DNA of 64,000 nt from Frigoribacterium sp. JB110 (GCF_900163665.1 NZ_FUIA01000014.1:62001-126000); one strand, 5' to 3'. Shown: positions 25,097 through 34,478, counted from the stretch's first letter. Notes: generated by a model not told the origin, from the letters alone. Numbers and translations are program-made.

Positions 25097-27687
25097 GACT
25101 CACGCAGGGAATCGGTGCGGCCGTCGCGACAGCGGCTGCGGCACTGCTCACTCTCGGCATCGTGGTGCCCGCGCAGGCGGCGCCCGAGGACGGTGTGCTC
25201 GCGAGCGCTGTCGGTATGGAGATGTTCGATGTCGACCTCGGCACGCTCGTCGCACCCACGCCGGTGGCCGAATGGTCTTCGGGGCAGGACGTCGGCGCGA
25301 CGCACGAGCACGTCGACGACGTGTTCAAGCTGAACACGTCGCAGGCGTCCGGCCTGTCGGCGACAGCCGGGGCAGAGGGCGCTCAGGCGCAGATCGCTTC
25401 GGGCGAGTTCCAGCTGCGGGACCGTCCGGCCATCGAGTTCGAGGGGCTCTCCGCTTCATGCGGCCCCGACGGTGCGCCGACGCTCGGGCTGGACCGTCTC
25501 ACGATCGACGGCGTCGATCTGACCGACGAGGCCGTATCGCAGCCCGGGTGGCGCTATGACCTGCCAGACTCGATCTGGGGCCCGACGTATGTGATGGCAG
25601 GTGAGGTCAGCACGGCACCCGACGGCAGCACCACGATGGTGGGTCTGCGCATCCAGGGAGAGCTCGGAGCCTCGGAGATCGCTCGTGTGCGCCTGGGCAC
25701 GGTGACCTGCGCCGAGGCAGCAGCATGGCCCGAACCGCAGCCCATCGAGCCCACCGATCCCGTCGAGCTCACCGAGCCCGTCGCGACCGGAGTCACAGTG
25801 ACGGCGCCCGACGGCTCCGCGCTCATCGCGGGGGAGCCGCGCGCCGAAGGCCTGGGCGAGTCGGCGCAGAGCGACGACATCGCCGCCGGGGACGACTACC
25901 CGACGTCGGCCGAGGGGGTGCATGTCGCGACGAACGACGACGGCGGCGCGCACGTCCGCATCGACGAGTTCACCCAGATCCCCGACGCGGATCAGGGGTG
26001 GACCGGCGAGCTCCTGCCGTCGGCGCTGCGCGTGTACGGCCTGACCGTGGACGTCACCGCCGACGGCGAGGCGGACGTGCAGTTCGATGATGTCGGCAAT
26101 GCGGTGTTCGTCAACGGCGTGTGGATCAACACCTCGACAGATCTGTACACCGGGTTGGACGCCGAGGGGAACGAGCGCGTGCGCATCCGCTTCGGAGAGC
26201 GCGTAGAGAACCCGGACGGCACGGTGACAGTCATCGGACTGCACTACGAGGATCTGACCGGCACCTATCCCGAGGTGCGTCTCGGTGAGGTGCATCTGCC
26301 GGCCGACGATGTTCCCGCAGAGCGCGCCAGCGATGCCTGGGGCGTAGCAGTCACCTCTCCCGACGGCTCAGAACTCATCGCGCCGCAGCCGCGCGTCGAG
26401 GAAGCGGGCCGAACACAGGAAGCCGCACTCATCGAGGCAGACGGATTCCCCTCGGTCGCACGCGACGTCTCGGTGTCCCTCGGCGAGGAGTCCGACGCGA
26501 CAGTGTCGGTCGGGTCGTTCGAACAGGTTCCGGATCAGGGCACCGACCCGATGGCGGAGTATCGCTGGCCGGCGCTGCGCGTGTACGGGATGACGGGGAC
26601 GGTTGACGCGGACGGCGAGATGACGGTGGAGTTCGCCGATACCGGCAGCGCGGTGTTCGTCAACGGGGCGTGGATCAACACCTCGACCGACCTGTACACC
26701 GGGCTGGACGTCGACGGGAACGAGCGCGTGCGCATCCGCTTCGGGGAGCGCGTCGAGAACCCGGACGGCACAGTCACTCTGACCGCCCTGCACTACGAGG
26801 ACCTCACAGGCACGTATCCGGACGTGCGCATCGGCCAGGTGACGATCGCCGCCTCCGACGTCGAGCCGGAGAAGCCGGATGACGAACCGGACGAGCCGGA
26901 GCAGCCATCCGACCCTGCACTCGAGGACTGGTACGCCTTCGGCGTCCAGGCTACGGGCGCGAGCCACCTCGCTCCTCAGCCGGTTGTGCAGTCCACGCAC
27001 GACGAGCCGCAGAGTGTCGTCGACAGGACGATCACGGACAGCGCGGCAGGGCAGATCCGTGTGGGCGGCGTGCAGCTCGCGTCGGCTCCGCGGTCAGGTG
27101 CTGCAGCGGTCGATGAGGTCGTGCTGTTCCCGTCGACGAGCGTCGAAGTCCGATTGGCAGAGCTGTCCGTCTCGGTCGACGGCGCTGATGTCACCGCGAC
27201 CTCGGCCGGCGGAACGGTGGGCGGGCAGGCGATACCCGCGGGTGAGATCGCGCCGAACACGTCGATCGCGCTTCCGAACGGCGGTCGAGTCGTGCTGGCC
27301 GGTCAGAACGACGAGGGGGACGCTCGCACGGTGACCGGCCTGCGTTTCCTCGATGCGGCGGGTCTCAGCTCGGACATCGCGATCGCGGTGGTCACCTCGG
27401 AGGCCGTGTCCGCTGAGCCGGATGACGACGAGAACCCTCCAGCCGACGGCGGCGGGGACGGTTCGGACGGCGATGGCGGAAGCGACGCGGGAGGCGGCGG
27501 CAACGTCACCGCGCCGGGCGCCCTCTCACCCGACGGTACGAGTCCGGCGGGGACGAGCGGCACCGGATCGCTCCCCGCGACCGGCTCGGACCTCTCGCCC
27601 GTCATCCCGGCGGCGGCTGCGCTGCTGCTCATCCTGGGCGCCGCACTGACAGTGTTCCGACGTCGGAACCGCATCGACATCAGCTGA
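25093..27687 (+). CDS. Wall-anchored repeat protein with LPATG sorting signal
   Basis: An 864-residue exported protein. The signal peptide is GIGAAVATAAAALLTLGIVV to AQAAPED. Three related beta-rich units follow. Units two and three share long near-identical stretches offset by 183 codons, for example FVNGVWINTSTDLYTGL against FVNGAWINTSTDLYTGL, and RVRIRFGERVENPDGTV in both. Each ends in a LHYEDLTGTYPxVR motif, and proline-rich linkers separate the units. A fourth, diverged unit precedes a Gly/Asp-rich spacer and the C-terminal LPATG, hydrophobic helix and RRRNR tail for sortase attachment. I do not recognise the repeat family. Overlap with the protease gene (ATGA) suggests that the protease processes or is tethered by this protein. 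Confidence 0.85.
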   Translation: MRLTQGIGAAVATAAAALLTLGIVVPAQAAPEDGVLASAVGMEMFDVDLGTLVAPTPVAEWSSGQDVGATHEHVDDVFKLNTSQASGLSATAGAEGAQAQIASGEFQLRDRPAIEFEGLSASCGPDGAPTLGLDRLTIDGVDLTDEAVSQPGWRYDLPDSIWGPTYVMAGEVSTAPDGSTTMVGLRIQGELGASEIARVRLGTVTCAEAAAWPEPQPIEPTDPVELTEPVATGVTVTAPDGSALIAGEPRAEGLGESAQSDDIAAGDDYPTSAEGVHVATNDDGGAHVRIDEFTQIPDADQGWTGELLPSALRVYGLTVDVTADGEADVQFDDVGNAVFVNGVWINTSTDLYTGLDAEGNERVRIRFGERVENPDGTVTVIGLHYEDLTGTYPEVRLGEVHLPADDVPAERASDAWGVAVTSPDGSELIAPQPRVEEAGRTQEAALIEADGFPSVARDVSVSLGEESDATVSVGSFEQVPDQGTDPMAEYRWPALRVYGMTGTVDADGEMTVEFADTGSAVFVNGAWINTSTDLYTGLDVDGNERVRIRFGERVENPDGTVTLTALHYEDLTGTYPDVRIGQVTIAASDVEPEKPDDEPDEPEQPSDPALEDWYAFGVQATGASHLAPQPVVQSTHDEPQSVVDRTITDSAAGQIRVGGVQLASAPRSGAAAVDEVVLFPSTSVEVRLAELSVSVDGADVTATSAGGTVGGQAIPAGEIAPNTSIALPNGGRVVLAGQNDEGDARTVTGLRFLDAAGLSSDIAIAVVTSEAVSAEPDDDENPPADGGGDGSDGDGGSDAGGGGNVTAPGALSPDGTSPAGTSGTGSLPATGSDLSPVIPAAAALLLILGAALTVFRRRNRIDIS

Positions 27688-27707
27688 CGGCCGGGCCCGG
27701 TTCTCGG

Positions 27708-27748
27708 ACCGGGGTCGGCGCGTGGAACGACCGCGCGCCGACCCCGGT
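27708..27748 (+). terminator. 15-bp stem-loop terminator after the LPATG gene
   Basis: accggggtcggcgcg (27708-27722) pairs exactly with 27734-27748, loop 11 bases. It lies 20 bases after the stop codon. Confidence 0.8.
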
Positions 27749-27881
27749 GGCCGCATCGACGTGTCGTTCATGCCCGTCGTCATGGATCGGATCCGTGCGC
27801 TGCGGACGGCGAAACCGGCGAGACCAGCCGGACGCGAACAGCTCGGCAGCCGCGTCGCACAGTTTCTCCGCCGGGCCGGCG

Positions 27882-28091
27882 GTGAGGGAGCTGCGCCGCA
27901 TCTCGGCGCAGGTCTTCGGCGCGTTCACGAGCCTCAATCCGGTATGGGCCGCGCTGGCCGGCTGGCTGCTGCTTCACCAGACGCTCGGTGTGAACGAGTG
28001 GGTGGGAGTGGCGCTCATCGTGGTGAGCAGTGCCATCGTCTCGATGCGAGCGCTTGCGCCCTCGGAAGAGCAGGGTCCGGTGCGACGATGA
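27882..28091 (+). pseudogene. RhtA/EamA-family transporter, C-terminal remnant
   Basis: A 69-codon frame (GTG 27882) reads RRISAQVFGAFTSLNPVWAA, then LAGWLLLHQTLGVNEW and a final helix VGVALIVVSSAIVS. This is the last two membrane helices of an EamA (RhtA-type amino-acid exporter) protein. The first ~230 residues expected of the family are absent. Upstream bases 27749-27881 hold no recognisable part of it, so a deletion has removed the rest. It probably gives no function. Confidence 0.75.
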
Positions 28092-28151
28092 GATGCTCTG
28101 TCCCGCGATTCGATGCTGGAATCCGCGCTGGTCACAGACGATACTGACGCA

Positions 28152-29624
28152 ATGGAAATCGTCGCTGACTGGCTCGCCGATAAGGGCGACCTGTTCTGGA
28201 CCTGGGTGGTTCTTCCCGTCGTGGTGCTGCTCGGGCTCTACCTCACCGTCCGCTCCGGCGTCGTGCAGTTCCGACTCATCCCTGAGATGTTCCGGACGCT
28301 CACGAACCGCACGCCCCGTGACGAGGCGGGCGAGCCGCAGTCGGTGTCGGCATTCCAAGCGTTCACGATCTCGGCGGCATCGCGTGTGGGAACGGGGAAC
28401 ATCGCGGGCGTGGCCACGGCGATCGCTGTCGGCGGGCCAGGAGCGGTGTTCTGGATGTGGCTGATGGCGTTCGTCGGCGCCGCCTCGGCGTTCGCGGAGT
28501 CGACGCTCGCTCAGCTGTTCAAGGTGCGCGACCCCGCAGGCTTCCGTGGCGGCCCTGCCTACTACATGCAGCGAGGGCTCAAGGCGCGCTGGATGGGCGT
28601 GTGGTTCGCGGTGATCCTCATCATCTGCTTCCCGTTCGCGTTCAGCTCGCTGCAGGCCAACACGATCTCCGCTTCCCTCGGCGGCGCGGTCGCGTCGATG
28701 ACGGGCACGGACGCCGGAGCATGGCTGCCGTGGGTCACCGGCATCGTGGTCGCGGCCCTCACGGGGCTCGTCGTCTTCGGGGGAGTGCGCCGCATCGCCT
28801 CCGTGACGCAGACGATCGTGCCCGTGATGGCGCTGGCATACCTGCTGCTCGGGCTGGCTGTCGTCGCCGTCTCCTGGCAGGAGATCCCGGCAGCGATCTC
28901 CTCGATCTTCACGCAGGCGTTCGGATACAACGAGGTGGTCGGGGCGGCCTTCGGATACGTCGTCCTCACCGGTATCAAGCGCGGTATGTTCTCGAACGAG
29001 GCCGGCCTCGGCTCTGCGCCGAATGCCGGTGCGAGCGCTGCCGTCACCCATCCGGTCAAGCAAGGGCTGGTGCAGGCCCTCGGGGTCTACTTCGACACGT
29101 TCCTGGTGTGCTCGATCACGGCCTTCATCATCCTCACCGGCGTTCCCGACCTTGCCGGAGCGGCCGTGGGCGTCGACCTCACACAGGCAGCCCTTGGCGA
29201 CACGCTCGGCGAATGGTCGCTCACTGCGCTCGCCATCATCGTGTTCCTGCTCGCGTTCAGTTCGATCATCGGCAACTACTACTACGGCGAGGCGTCGATC
29301 GAGTTCATCTCGACGCGCCGGTGGGTGCTCGTCGCGTACCGCACCCTCGTCGTCGCGGCGGTCTTCGTCGGTTCCGTGCTCTCCGCCAACGTGGTGTGGA
29401 GCTTCGCCGATGCCGCAATGGGGTTCATGGCGATCACGAATCTCGTCGCGCTCGCCCTGCTGTCGGGGCTCGTCTTCGCGCTGCTGCGTGACTACATGCA
29501 GCAGCGCAGGGACGGCAAGGATCCGGTGTTCACACGCGACCGGCTGCCGGACGTCTCGGGAATCGACTGCTGGCACGACGAGCTCAGCGTGACGGGGCCG
29601 CTGCCCGTGCAGCGCCGTCGGTGA
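28152..29624 (+). CDS. Alanine/glycine:cation symporter (AGCS family)
   Basis: A 490-residue sodium:alanine symporter with about eleven membrane helices. Family signatures are visible: ISAASRVGTGNIAGVATAI near the first third, EAGLGSAPNAGASA (the conserved NEAGxGSAP motif) and the C-terminal NYYYGEASIEF. It imports alanine or glycine with Na+. ATG 28152 (MEIVADWLADKG) is preferred; ATG 28113 would add 13 polar residues. Ribosome sites are weak for both. The gene is monocistronic and convergent with the LysR gene. Confidence 0.9.
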   Translation: MEIVADWLADKGDLFWTWVVLPVVVLLGLYLTVRSGVVQFRLIPEMFRTLTNRTPRDEAGEPQSVSAFQAFTISAASRVGTGNIAGVATAIAVGGPGAVFWMWLMAFVGAASAFAESTLAQLFKVRDPAGFRGGPAYYMQRGLKARWMGVWFAVILIICFPFAFSSLQANTISASLGGAVASMTGTDAGAWLPWVTGIVVAALTGLVVFGGVRRIASVTQTIVPVMALAYLLLGLAVVAVSWQEIPAAISSIFTQAFGYNEVVGAAFGYVVLTGIKRGMFSNEAGLGSAPNAGASAAVTHPVKQGLVQALGVYFDTFLVCSITAFIILTGVPDLAGAAVGVDLTQAALGDTLGEWSLTALAIIVFLLAFSSIIGNYYYGEASIEFISTRRWVLVAYRTLVVAAVFVGSVLSANVVWSFADAAMGFMAITNLVALALLSGLVFALLRDYMQQRRDGKDPVFTRDRLPDVSGIDCWHDELSVTGPLPVQRRR

Positions 29625-29645
29625 CGCCGCACGGCTGCTGGCGGG

Positions 29646-30560
29646 TCATCGGCGCGGGCGCCGGGCGACGACGTCCAAGAAATCGCGCGCACCGGGCTGC
29701 GGAGCGGTTCCGGACCACACCGCCGCGAGCGGACGCTCCATCCGGAAGCACCCGACCTCCACACGCACAAGCCTGCCGGCCCGGATGTCGTCGGCGACCG
29801 CGAGGGAGCTGAGCGCGCCGGGAGCGGCGCCCGCCATGATCGCGCTGCGGACGCCGAGCGTCGTCGACAGCACGGCCGCGGGCTCGGCCGTGACCGGACA
29901 GTCCGCCGCGAGCAGAGCATCCTCCAACGCCCGTCGGGTGCCGCTGCCCTGCTCACGGAGAACCAGGCTCGTGGCGGCGAGTTCGCGGGCGGAGACGCTG
30001 CCCGATCTCGCCCAGCGGTGCCCCGGCTGGGCGACGACGTCGACCGTGTCATGGGCGACGACGACCGATCCGAGGTCATCCGGAAGGAACGGGGTCTCGA
30101 TGAAGCCGAGGTCGGCGGAGCCGGCGCGCACGGACTCGATGACCGCGCTGCTGTTCTCGGCTGTGAGCTGCACCATCGGTCCGTCATCGCCGGTGCGGAT
30201 GCGCCATCCGGCGATCCACTCCGGCAGCAGATGCTCCGCGATGGTGAGGCTCGCCGCGATCCGGATCGTCCTGCGGCGATCGGTGCGCAGAGTCGCGACC
30301 GCGTCGGAGAACTCGTCAGCCGACGCGAGTAGCCTCGCCGCCCAGCCGACGACGACTTCGCCTGCGGGAGTCAGCTGAGAGCCCCGTGCAGACCGCACCA
30401 GCAACCGGGCTCCCAGATCGTTCTCCAAACCTCGGATGCGCAGGGACACGGCCTGCTGACTCACGCCCAGGTGCGCACTGGCCGCCGACATGCTGCGCTC
30501 CGCCGCGACCAGCGACAGCGCGCGCAGCGCCTCCAGATCCGGTTCCCCGGTCCTCGTCAT
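29646..30560 (-). CDS. LysR-family transcriptional regulator
   Basis: A 304-residue LTTR. The N-terminal HTH is SMSAASAHLGVSQQAVSLRI; the effector domain follows from about residue 90 (RTIRIAASLTIAEHLLPEWI). The ATG at 30560 follows GAGGTGA. It is divergently arranged with a YeiH-type exporter gene, and a 17-base inverted repeat sits between them. By analogy with the YeiE/YeiH and CysB-type pairs it probably controls the exporter in response to a small sulfur or organic anion. The effector cannot be read from the sequence. Confidence 0.9.
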   Translation of the reverse strand: MTRTGEPDLEALRALSLVAAERSMSAASAHLGVSQQAVSLRIRGLENDLGARLLVRSARGSQLTPAGEVVVGWAARLLASADEFSDAVATLRTDRRRTIRIAASLTIAEHLLPEWIAGWRIRTGDDGPMVQLTAENSSAVIESVRAGSADLGFIETPFLPDDLGSVVVAHDTVDVVAQPGHRWARSGSVSARELAATSLVLREQGSGTRRALEDALLAADCPVTAEPAAVLSTTLGVRSAIMAGAAPGALSSLAVADDIRAGRLVRVEVGCFRMERPLAAVWSGTAPQPGARDFLDVVARRPRR

Positions 30561-30574
30561 GCTTCTCACCTCGG

Positions 30575-30591
30575 TACAAGCCTAACTTGTA
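30575..30591 (+). promoter_or_regulatory. LysR-type operator (TACAAG-N5-CTTGTA)
   Basis: A perfect 6-bp inverted repeat with a 5-base spacer, between the divergent LysR (start 30560) and YeiH (start 30647) genes. It contains the T-N11-A core expected of LysR boxes. Confidence 0.65.
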
Positions 30592-30646
30592 GCGATGAGA
30601 CGATCTGCTCCTACCGGTGCATTGCGGTCGCGCGCAGGATGGGGAT

Positions 30647-31699
30647 ATGGCAGACGAACAGCGCGAGTACGACGCCCGCACGGCCCGCGCTCGGGCTGTC
30701 CAGCTCTTCCGCGCGATCGCGCCGGGCGTGCTGGTCAGCCTGCTCGCGGCTGCGGCCTCATCCGGGATCGGTCTGCTCCTGCCAGGCGTCAGCCCGCTCA
30801 TCCTCGCGATCGTGTTGGGCGTGCTCGTCGCCAATACGATCGGTGTGCCGCCGTTGTGTGCGGCCGGGGTCGACTTCTCGGCGAAGAAGCTCCTGCGCGC
30901 CGGCATCGTGCTCCTCGGTCTCCAGCTCGCGCTCACCGACATCGTCGATCTCGGCGCAGCGCTGCTGGTCGTTGTGGTGTGCATCGTCGGCGGCGGCATG
31001 CTGGGCACGATTCTGTTGGGGCGGCTGCTGCGGGTTCCGTCCGGCCTGACCCTGCTCATCGCGTGCGGCTTCTCGATCTGCGGCGCCGCAGCTGTGGCAG
31101 CGGCGGCAGGAGTCACCGATCCGGATGATGAGTCCGAGCAGGACACGATCACGGCGGTCGCATTGGTGGTGCTGTTCGGAACTCTGATGATCCCGCTCAT
31201 CCCACTGGCCGCGCAGCTGTTCGGAATGGGCCAGGAGCAGGCGGGGATGTGGGCGGGAGGGTCGATCCACGAGATCGCCCAGGTCGTCGCCGCGGGCGGC
31301 GTGATCGGCGGGGGAGCGCTGGGCGTCGCGGTCGTCGTCAAACTCGCCAGAGTGCTGCTGTTGGCGCCGGTCGTGGCAGGTCTGAGCATCCGGCAGCGAC
31401 GCCTCAGCCGAGCCGCGGGCAAGACCTCCCTTGCGAAGCTGCCGCCGATCGTCCCTCTGTTCATGCTGGGTTTCATCGCGATGGTTCTGCTGCGGACCTT
31501 CGCCCCGCTTCCCGACGGCGTGCTCGGGGTCGGCGGGGCACTGCAGACCGGCCTTCTCGCCGCGGCGATGTTCGCGCTCGGGTGCGGGGTGAGAATCCGG
31601 AACCTCGTCGGAGTGGGCCCGAGGCCCTTCGTGCTGGGCGCGCTCGCGACTCTCCTCGTCGGCGCGATCGCCTACGTCGGCGTGCGGCTCGTCGGCTGA
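30647..31699 (+). CDS. YeiH/UPF0324-family putative anion exporter
   Basis: A 350-residue protein with about ten hydrophobic helices. Family motifs: FSAKKLLRAGIVLLGLQL, CGFSICGAAAVAAAAGV (the SICGxxA signature) and WAGGSIHEIAQVVAAG. Members are called putative sulfate exporters, and sulfite/taurine-linked roles have been proposed, but the substrate is not certain. ATG 30647 follows GGATGGGG. The divergent LysR gene and the operator at 30575-30591 indicate regulated expression. Confidence 0.88.
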   Translation: MADEQREYDARTARARAVQLFRAIAPGVLVSLLAAAASSGIGLLLPGVSPLILAIVLGVLVANTIGVPPLCAAGVDFSAKKLLRAGIVLLGLQLALTDIVDLGAALLVVVVCIVGGGMLGTILLGRLLRVPSGLTLLIACGFSICGAAAVAAAAGVTDPDDESEQDTITAVALVVLFGTLMIPLIPLAAQLFGMGQEQAGMWAGGSIHEIAQVVAAGGVIGGGALGVAVVVKLARVLLLAPVVAGLSIRQRRLSRAAGKTSLAKLPPIVPLFMLGFIAMVLLRTFAPLPDGVLGVGGALQTGLLAAAMFALGCGVRIRNLVGVGPRPFVLGALATLLVGAIAYVGVRLVG

Positions 31700-31737
31700 T
31701 CTCCGGCCGCCGACCGTGTCGTCCCGCGCGCTGAGTG

Positions 31738-32433
31738 CTACAGCCGGGAGATCTCCTGCCTGGGGCGCACGGGGAGATCGGTGATGTGCACGTCCTGCGG
31801 CGCATCGATGACGAACCGGACGGATGCGGCGATCGAGCGGGGGCTGATGTATCGCTCGGGCGTGTAGGCATCGGCGGGCACCATGGCGCGCAGCATGTCT
31901 GTGTCGGTCTGGCCGGGGGAGACCGTCACGACGCGCACGCGGTGCGGCTCTTCGTCGATGCGGAGCACGTCGGCGATGCCGCGCAGAGCGTGCTTGCTCG
32001 CGGTGTACACGGCGCTTCCTGGCACGGGTCGCGTGCTCGCGCCCGAACCGATGAAGACGACTGTTCCTTCGGCGCGCCGCAGCAGGGGGAGCGCCGCCCG
32101 CGTGAGCAGGGCGGGAGCGGTGACGTCGGTGGCGAAGTGCGCCTCCCAGTCGTCTTGCGTCGCGTCGGCGACGGACAGCGGTCGAGCGATCGCGGCGACG
32201 TTGGCGAGCACGTCGAGGCGGTCGAGTTCGGCGACGCGGGTTTCCATGGCGGCCGTGTCGGTGAGGTCGAGCTGCCAGGTCTCCGCCCCGGTGCGCTCGC
32301 GCAGTGCCGCGAGCCGTTCGGCGTTGCGCCCTACCGCGACCACACGGTGCGTCGCGGCGAGGTCGGCGACGATCTCGCCTCCCATTCCTCCTGTGGCTCC
32401 GGTGACGAGGGCGACGGGCTGATCGGCGTGCAT
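31738..32433 (-). CDS. Short-chain dehydrogenase/reductase
   Basis: A 231-residue classical SDR oxidoreductase. The cofactor motif is VTGATGGMGGE (TGxxxGxG); the structural NAxxA is replaced by LANVAAIARP (NVAA). The catalytic Ser is in FIGSGAS and the YxxxK in VYTASKHAL. A basic residue after the first strand (GRNAERL) favours NADP(H). No neighbour indicates the substrate. It starts at ATG 32433 and is convergent with the YeiH gene. Confidence 0.88.
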   Translation of the reverse strand: MHADQPVALVTGATGGMGGEIVADLAATHRVVAVGRNAERLAALRERTGAETWQLDLTDTAAMETRVAELDRLDVLANVAAIARPLSVADATQDDWEAHFATDVTAPALLTRAALPLLRRAEGTVVFIGSGASTRPVPGSAVYTASKHALRGIADVLRIDEEPHRVRVVTVSPGQTDTDMLRAMVPADAYTPERYISPRSIAASVRFVIDAPQDVHITDLPVRPRQEISRL

Positions 32434-32499
32434 GGGGTGTCCGTTCTCGAGAAGGGGCGCTGTGGACGACGCTCGCCTGTGACGATACCGCGGCTGCGT

Positions 32500-33663
32500 C
32501 TACCGGGCCCGCGGCCGCAGCTGGGTGGCGAGGGCGAGGACCGCGAGCGCCGCGATCACGGTGATCGCGACCGACAGCGAGCTGAACGACGTGATCCCTC
32601 CGATGGACGGGGTCAGACACACGGTCGCCGCGCGCATGATCCAGTTCACGGCGGTCACTCCGGTGTGCGGCTTGAGGCCGGGCAGGGCGTCGGCCTCCGA
32701 GAACGCGATCGGCACGGTGATCGCGCATCCCAGGCCCGCGAACGCGAAGGCCACGATCGTGACCCACGCGAACGGCGCCCACGCGACGACGACGAGACTG
32801 GCGGCGACGATCGACAGGCTGGTGATGAGCGCGGCGCGGCGGCCGACGGCGTCGATGAACCTGTCTCCGGTCATCCGGCCGACGAACTGAGATGCGAGCA
32901 GCACACTCAGGCCGATTCCCGCGGATTCGACGGCCATCCCGCGTTCGGAACTGAGCAGCACGGCCGACCAGTTGTTGCCGATGTCTTCGACGGAGATGCC
33001 GGCGAGGGCCACCAGCGCGAGGGGCGCCAACAGCCACATGGCACGGCGACCGATTCCGCCTCGGGGCTCATCGTCGTCACGTGGGCCCTGCAGATCGGGC
33101 AGGAACCTCGCCGACGCGAGCGCCATCGCGGTCACGCACACGGCTGCCCAGACGCCGATGTGCAGTGCGATCGGCACGCCGGCGATCGCAGCCAGGGTCC
33201 CGACGCCGCCGCCGATGGCCGCACCTATGCTCCATCCGGCATGCATCGAGTTCAGCAGCGAACGGCCGTACGCTGCCTGCACCCGCAGACCCTGAGCGTT
33301 CTGTGCGACGTCGACCACCGCATCGCCGAGCCCGGCGCACACCATGCCGATGGCGAAGATCCACGGGTTCCCGAGCGCGACGCCGACCGCCGCGACACTC
33401 ACCGCGACACCGACCCACAGCGTGCAGGTCGACGCGGTCATGCGCATGCCGAGCCGTCGCAGAATCAGGCCGGGCAGATGCAGCGCGCCGGCCGAACCGA
33501 TCATGTATGCCGCAACCAGAACGCCGAAGGTTCCGGCCTCCAGGCCGAGCAGATCCTTCACCTCCGCGTACCGCGCGAGGAGGGTGGCTGGCAGAGCGCC
33601 GTTCGTGGCGAATGCCAGCATCGTCGCGACGCGGGCGCGTCGATTCGCTGTGGGCTGGTTCAC
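32500..33663 (-). CDS. MFS transporter
   Basis: A 387-residue major facilitator with about twelve hydrophobic helices, starting VNQPTANRRARVATMLAFAT. The cytoplasmic loop 2-3 (LPGLILRRLGMRM) is a diverged MFS motif. The pattern resembles the sugar or multidrug exporters of the FucP/YbjJ-type group in actinobacteria; the substrate is unknown. Start: GTG 33663 with AGGAG 4 bases before. The same frame from TTG 33678 gives a poor N-terminus (MSRRH). Confidence 0.85.
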   Translation of the reverse strand: MNQPTANRRARVATMLAFATNGALPATLLARYAEVKDLLGLEAGTFGVLVAAYMIGSAGALHLPGLILRRLGMRMTASTCTLWVGVAVSVAAVGVALGNPWIFAIGMVCAGLGDAVVDVAQNAQGLRVQAAYGRSLLNSMHAGWSIGAAIGGGVGTLAAIAGVPIALHIGVWAAVCVTAMALASARFLPDLQGPRDDDEPRGGIGRRAMWLLAPLALVALAGISVEDIGNNWSAVLLSSERGMAVESAGIGLSVLLASQFVGRMTGDRFIDAVGRRAALITSLSIVAASLVVVAWAPFAWVTIVAFAFAGLGCAITVPIAFSEADALPGLKPHTGVTAVNWIMRAATVCLTPSIGGITSFSSLSVAITVIAALAVLALATQLRPRAR

Positions 33664-33717
33664 ATGTCTCCTGCTCAAGGGCGGGCGTCGCCCGGACGGG
33701 ATGAAGGGCCTCGGCTG

Positions 33718-33936
33718 CTAGAGCTGTCCTGCCAGCGCCGCGATCCCGGCGAGAACCGACGCGAGGGCGATCACCATCGCCGCGATGAACAGCACCAGGT
33801 GCACGGTGAAGAAGCGCGTGACATTGCCGGCTTCGTCGCGGGCGCGGGGATCCTTCACGACACGACGGAAGAAGTTCGGCCAGGTGAGCGCGTGGAAGGC
33901 GGCGTTGACGAACAGCAGCACACTGAGCATGACCAT
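33718..33936 (-). CDS. SCO4848-family small membrane protein
   Basis: A 72-residue protein with two membrane helices. VMLSVLLFVNAAFHALTWPN and later TRFFTVHLVLFIAAMVIAL flank a loop with FFRRVVKDPRARDE. The arrangement and the NAxFHxxTWPxF pattern match the actinobacterial SCO4848 family, of unknown role. The start at ATG 33936 (MVM) is preferred; a longer in-frame extension to 34113 is composed of non-coding-like residues. It lies upstream of the MFS gene in the same orientation, 54 bases away. Confidence 0.8.
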   Translation of the reverse strand: MVMLSVLLFVNAAFHALTWPNFFRRVVKDPRARDEAGNVTRFFTVHLVLFIAAMVIALASVLAGIAALAGQL

Positions 33937-34091
33937 CCGATCAGCGTAGTGCGGGGCGCGGGATACCGGAGGACGCTGCGCCGGGGGAATCAGATGAGGT
34001 GGGGTGGCTGAGTCGATACCAGTGCCTCTGGACAGTGACGCTCCCCGGTGGGACTCTGGGTACTGTACGCGAGGCCGCAGAGGGAGCAGAG

Positions 34092-34478
34092 ATGTTCGAG
34101 AACTCCGACGCATTCAGCGGCATGTCGTCCGATGACATCGCGGCTTCACACACCTTCTACGAGGACGTGCTCGGCCTCACCGTCAAGGATGAGGGCATGG
34201 GCGGGCTGATCTCGGTGCAGCTGCCGAAGGGCGGCGCGGTGCTGATCTATCCGAAGGAGAACCACGAGCCCGCGACGTTCACGATCCTCAACTTCCCCGT
34301 CGATGACGTCGACGCGGCGGTCGACGAGCTCGTGGCAAAGGGGGTGGCGATGCTCCGCTACGACGGCTTCGAGCAGGACGAGAAGGGCATCGCACGAGGC
34401 AGGGCCGCCGGATACGGCCCGGACATCGCCTGGTTCACCGACCCCGTCGGCAACATCCTGTCCGTGCTCACGGTGTGA
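34092..34478 (+). CDS. VOC (glyoxalase/bleomycin-resistance-fold) protein
   Basis: A 128-residue single VOC domain: SHTFYEDVLGLTVKDEGMGG, a middle strand TILNFPVDDVDAAVDEL, and the end PDIAWFTDPVGNILSVLTV. Metal-ligand positions cannot be assigned with certainty (candidates are His near residue 18 and Asp near 116). The family includes glyoxalases, dioxygenases and resistance proteins, so the reaction is unknown. ATG 34092 with GGGAGCAG upstream. It is convergent with the PemK-like gene across a hairpin. Confidence 0.8.
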   Translation: MFENSDAFSGMSSDDIAASHTFYEDVLGLTVKDEGMGGLISVQLPKGGAVLIYPKENHEPATFTILNFPVDDVDAAVDELVAKGVAMLRYDGFEQDEKGIARGRAAGYGPDIAWFTDPVGNILSVLTV

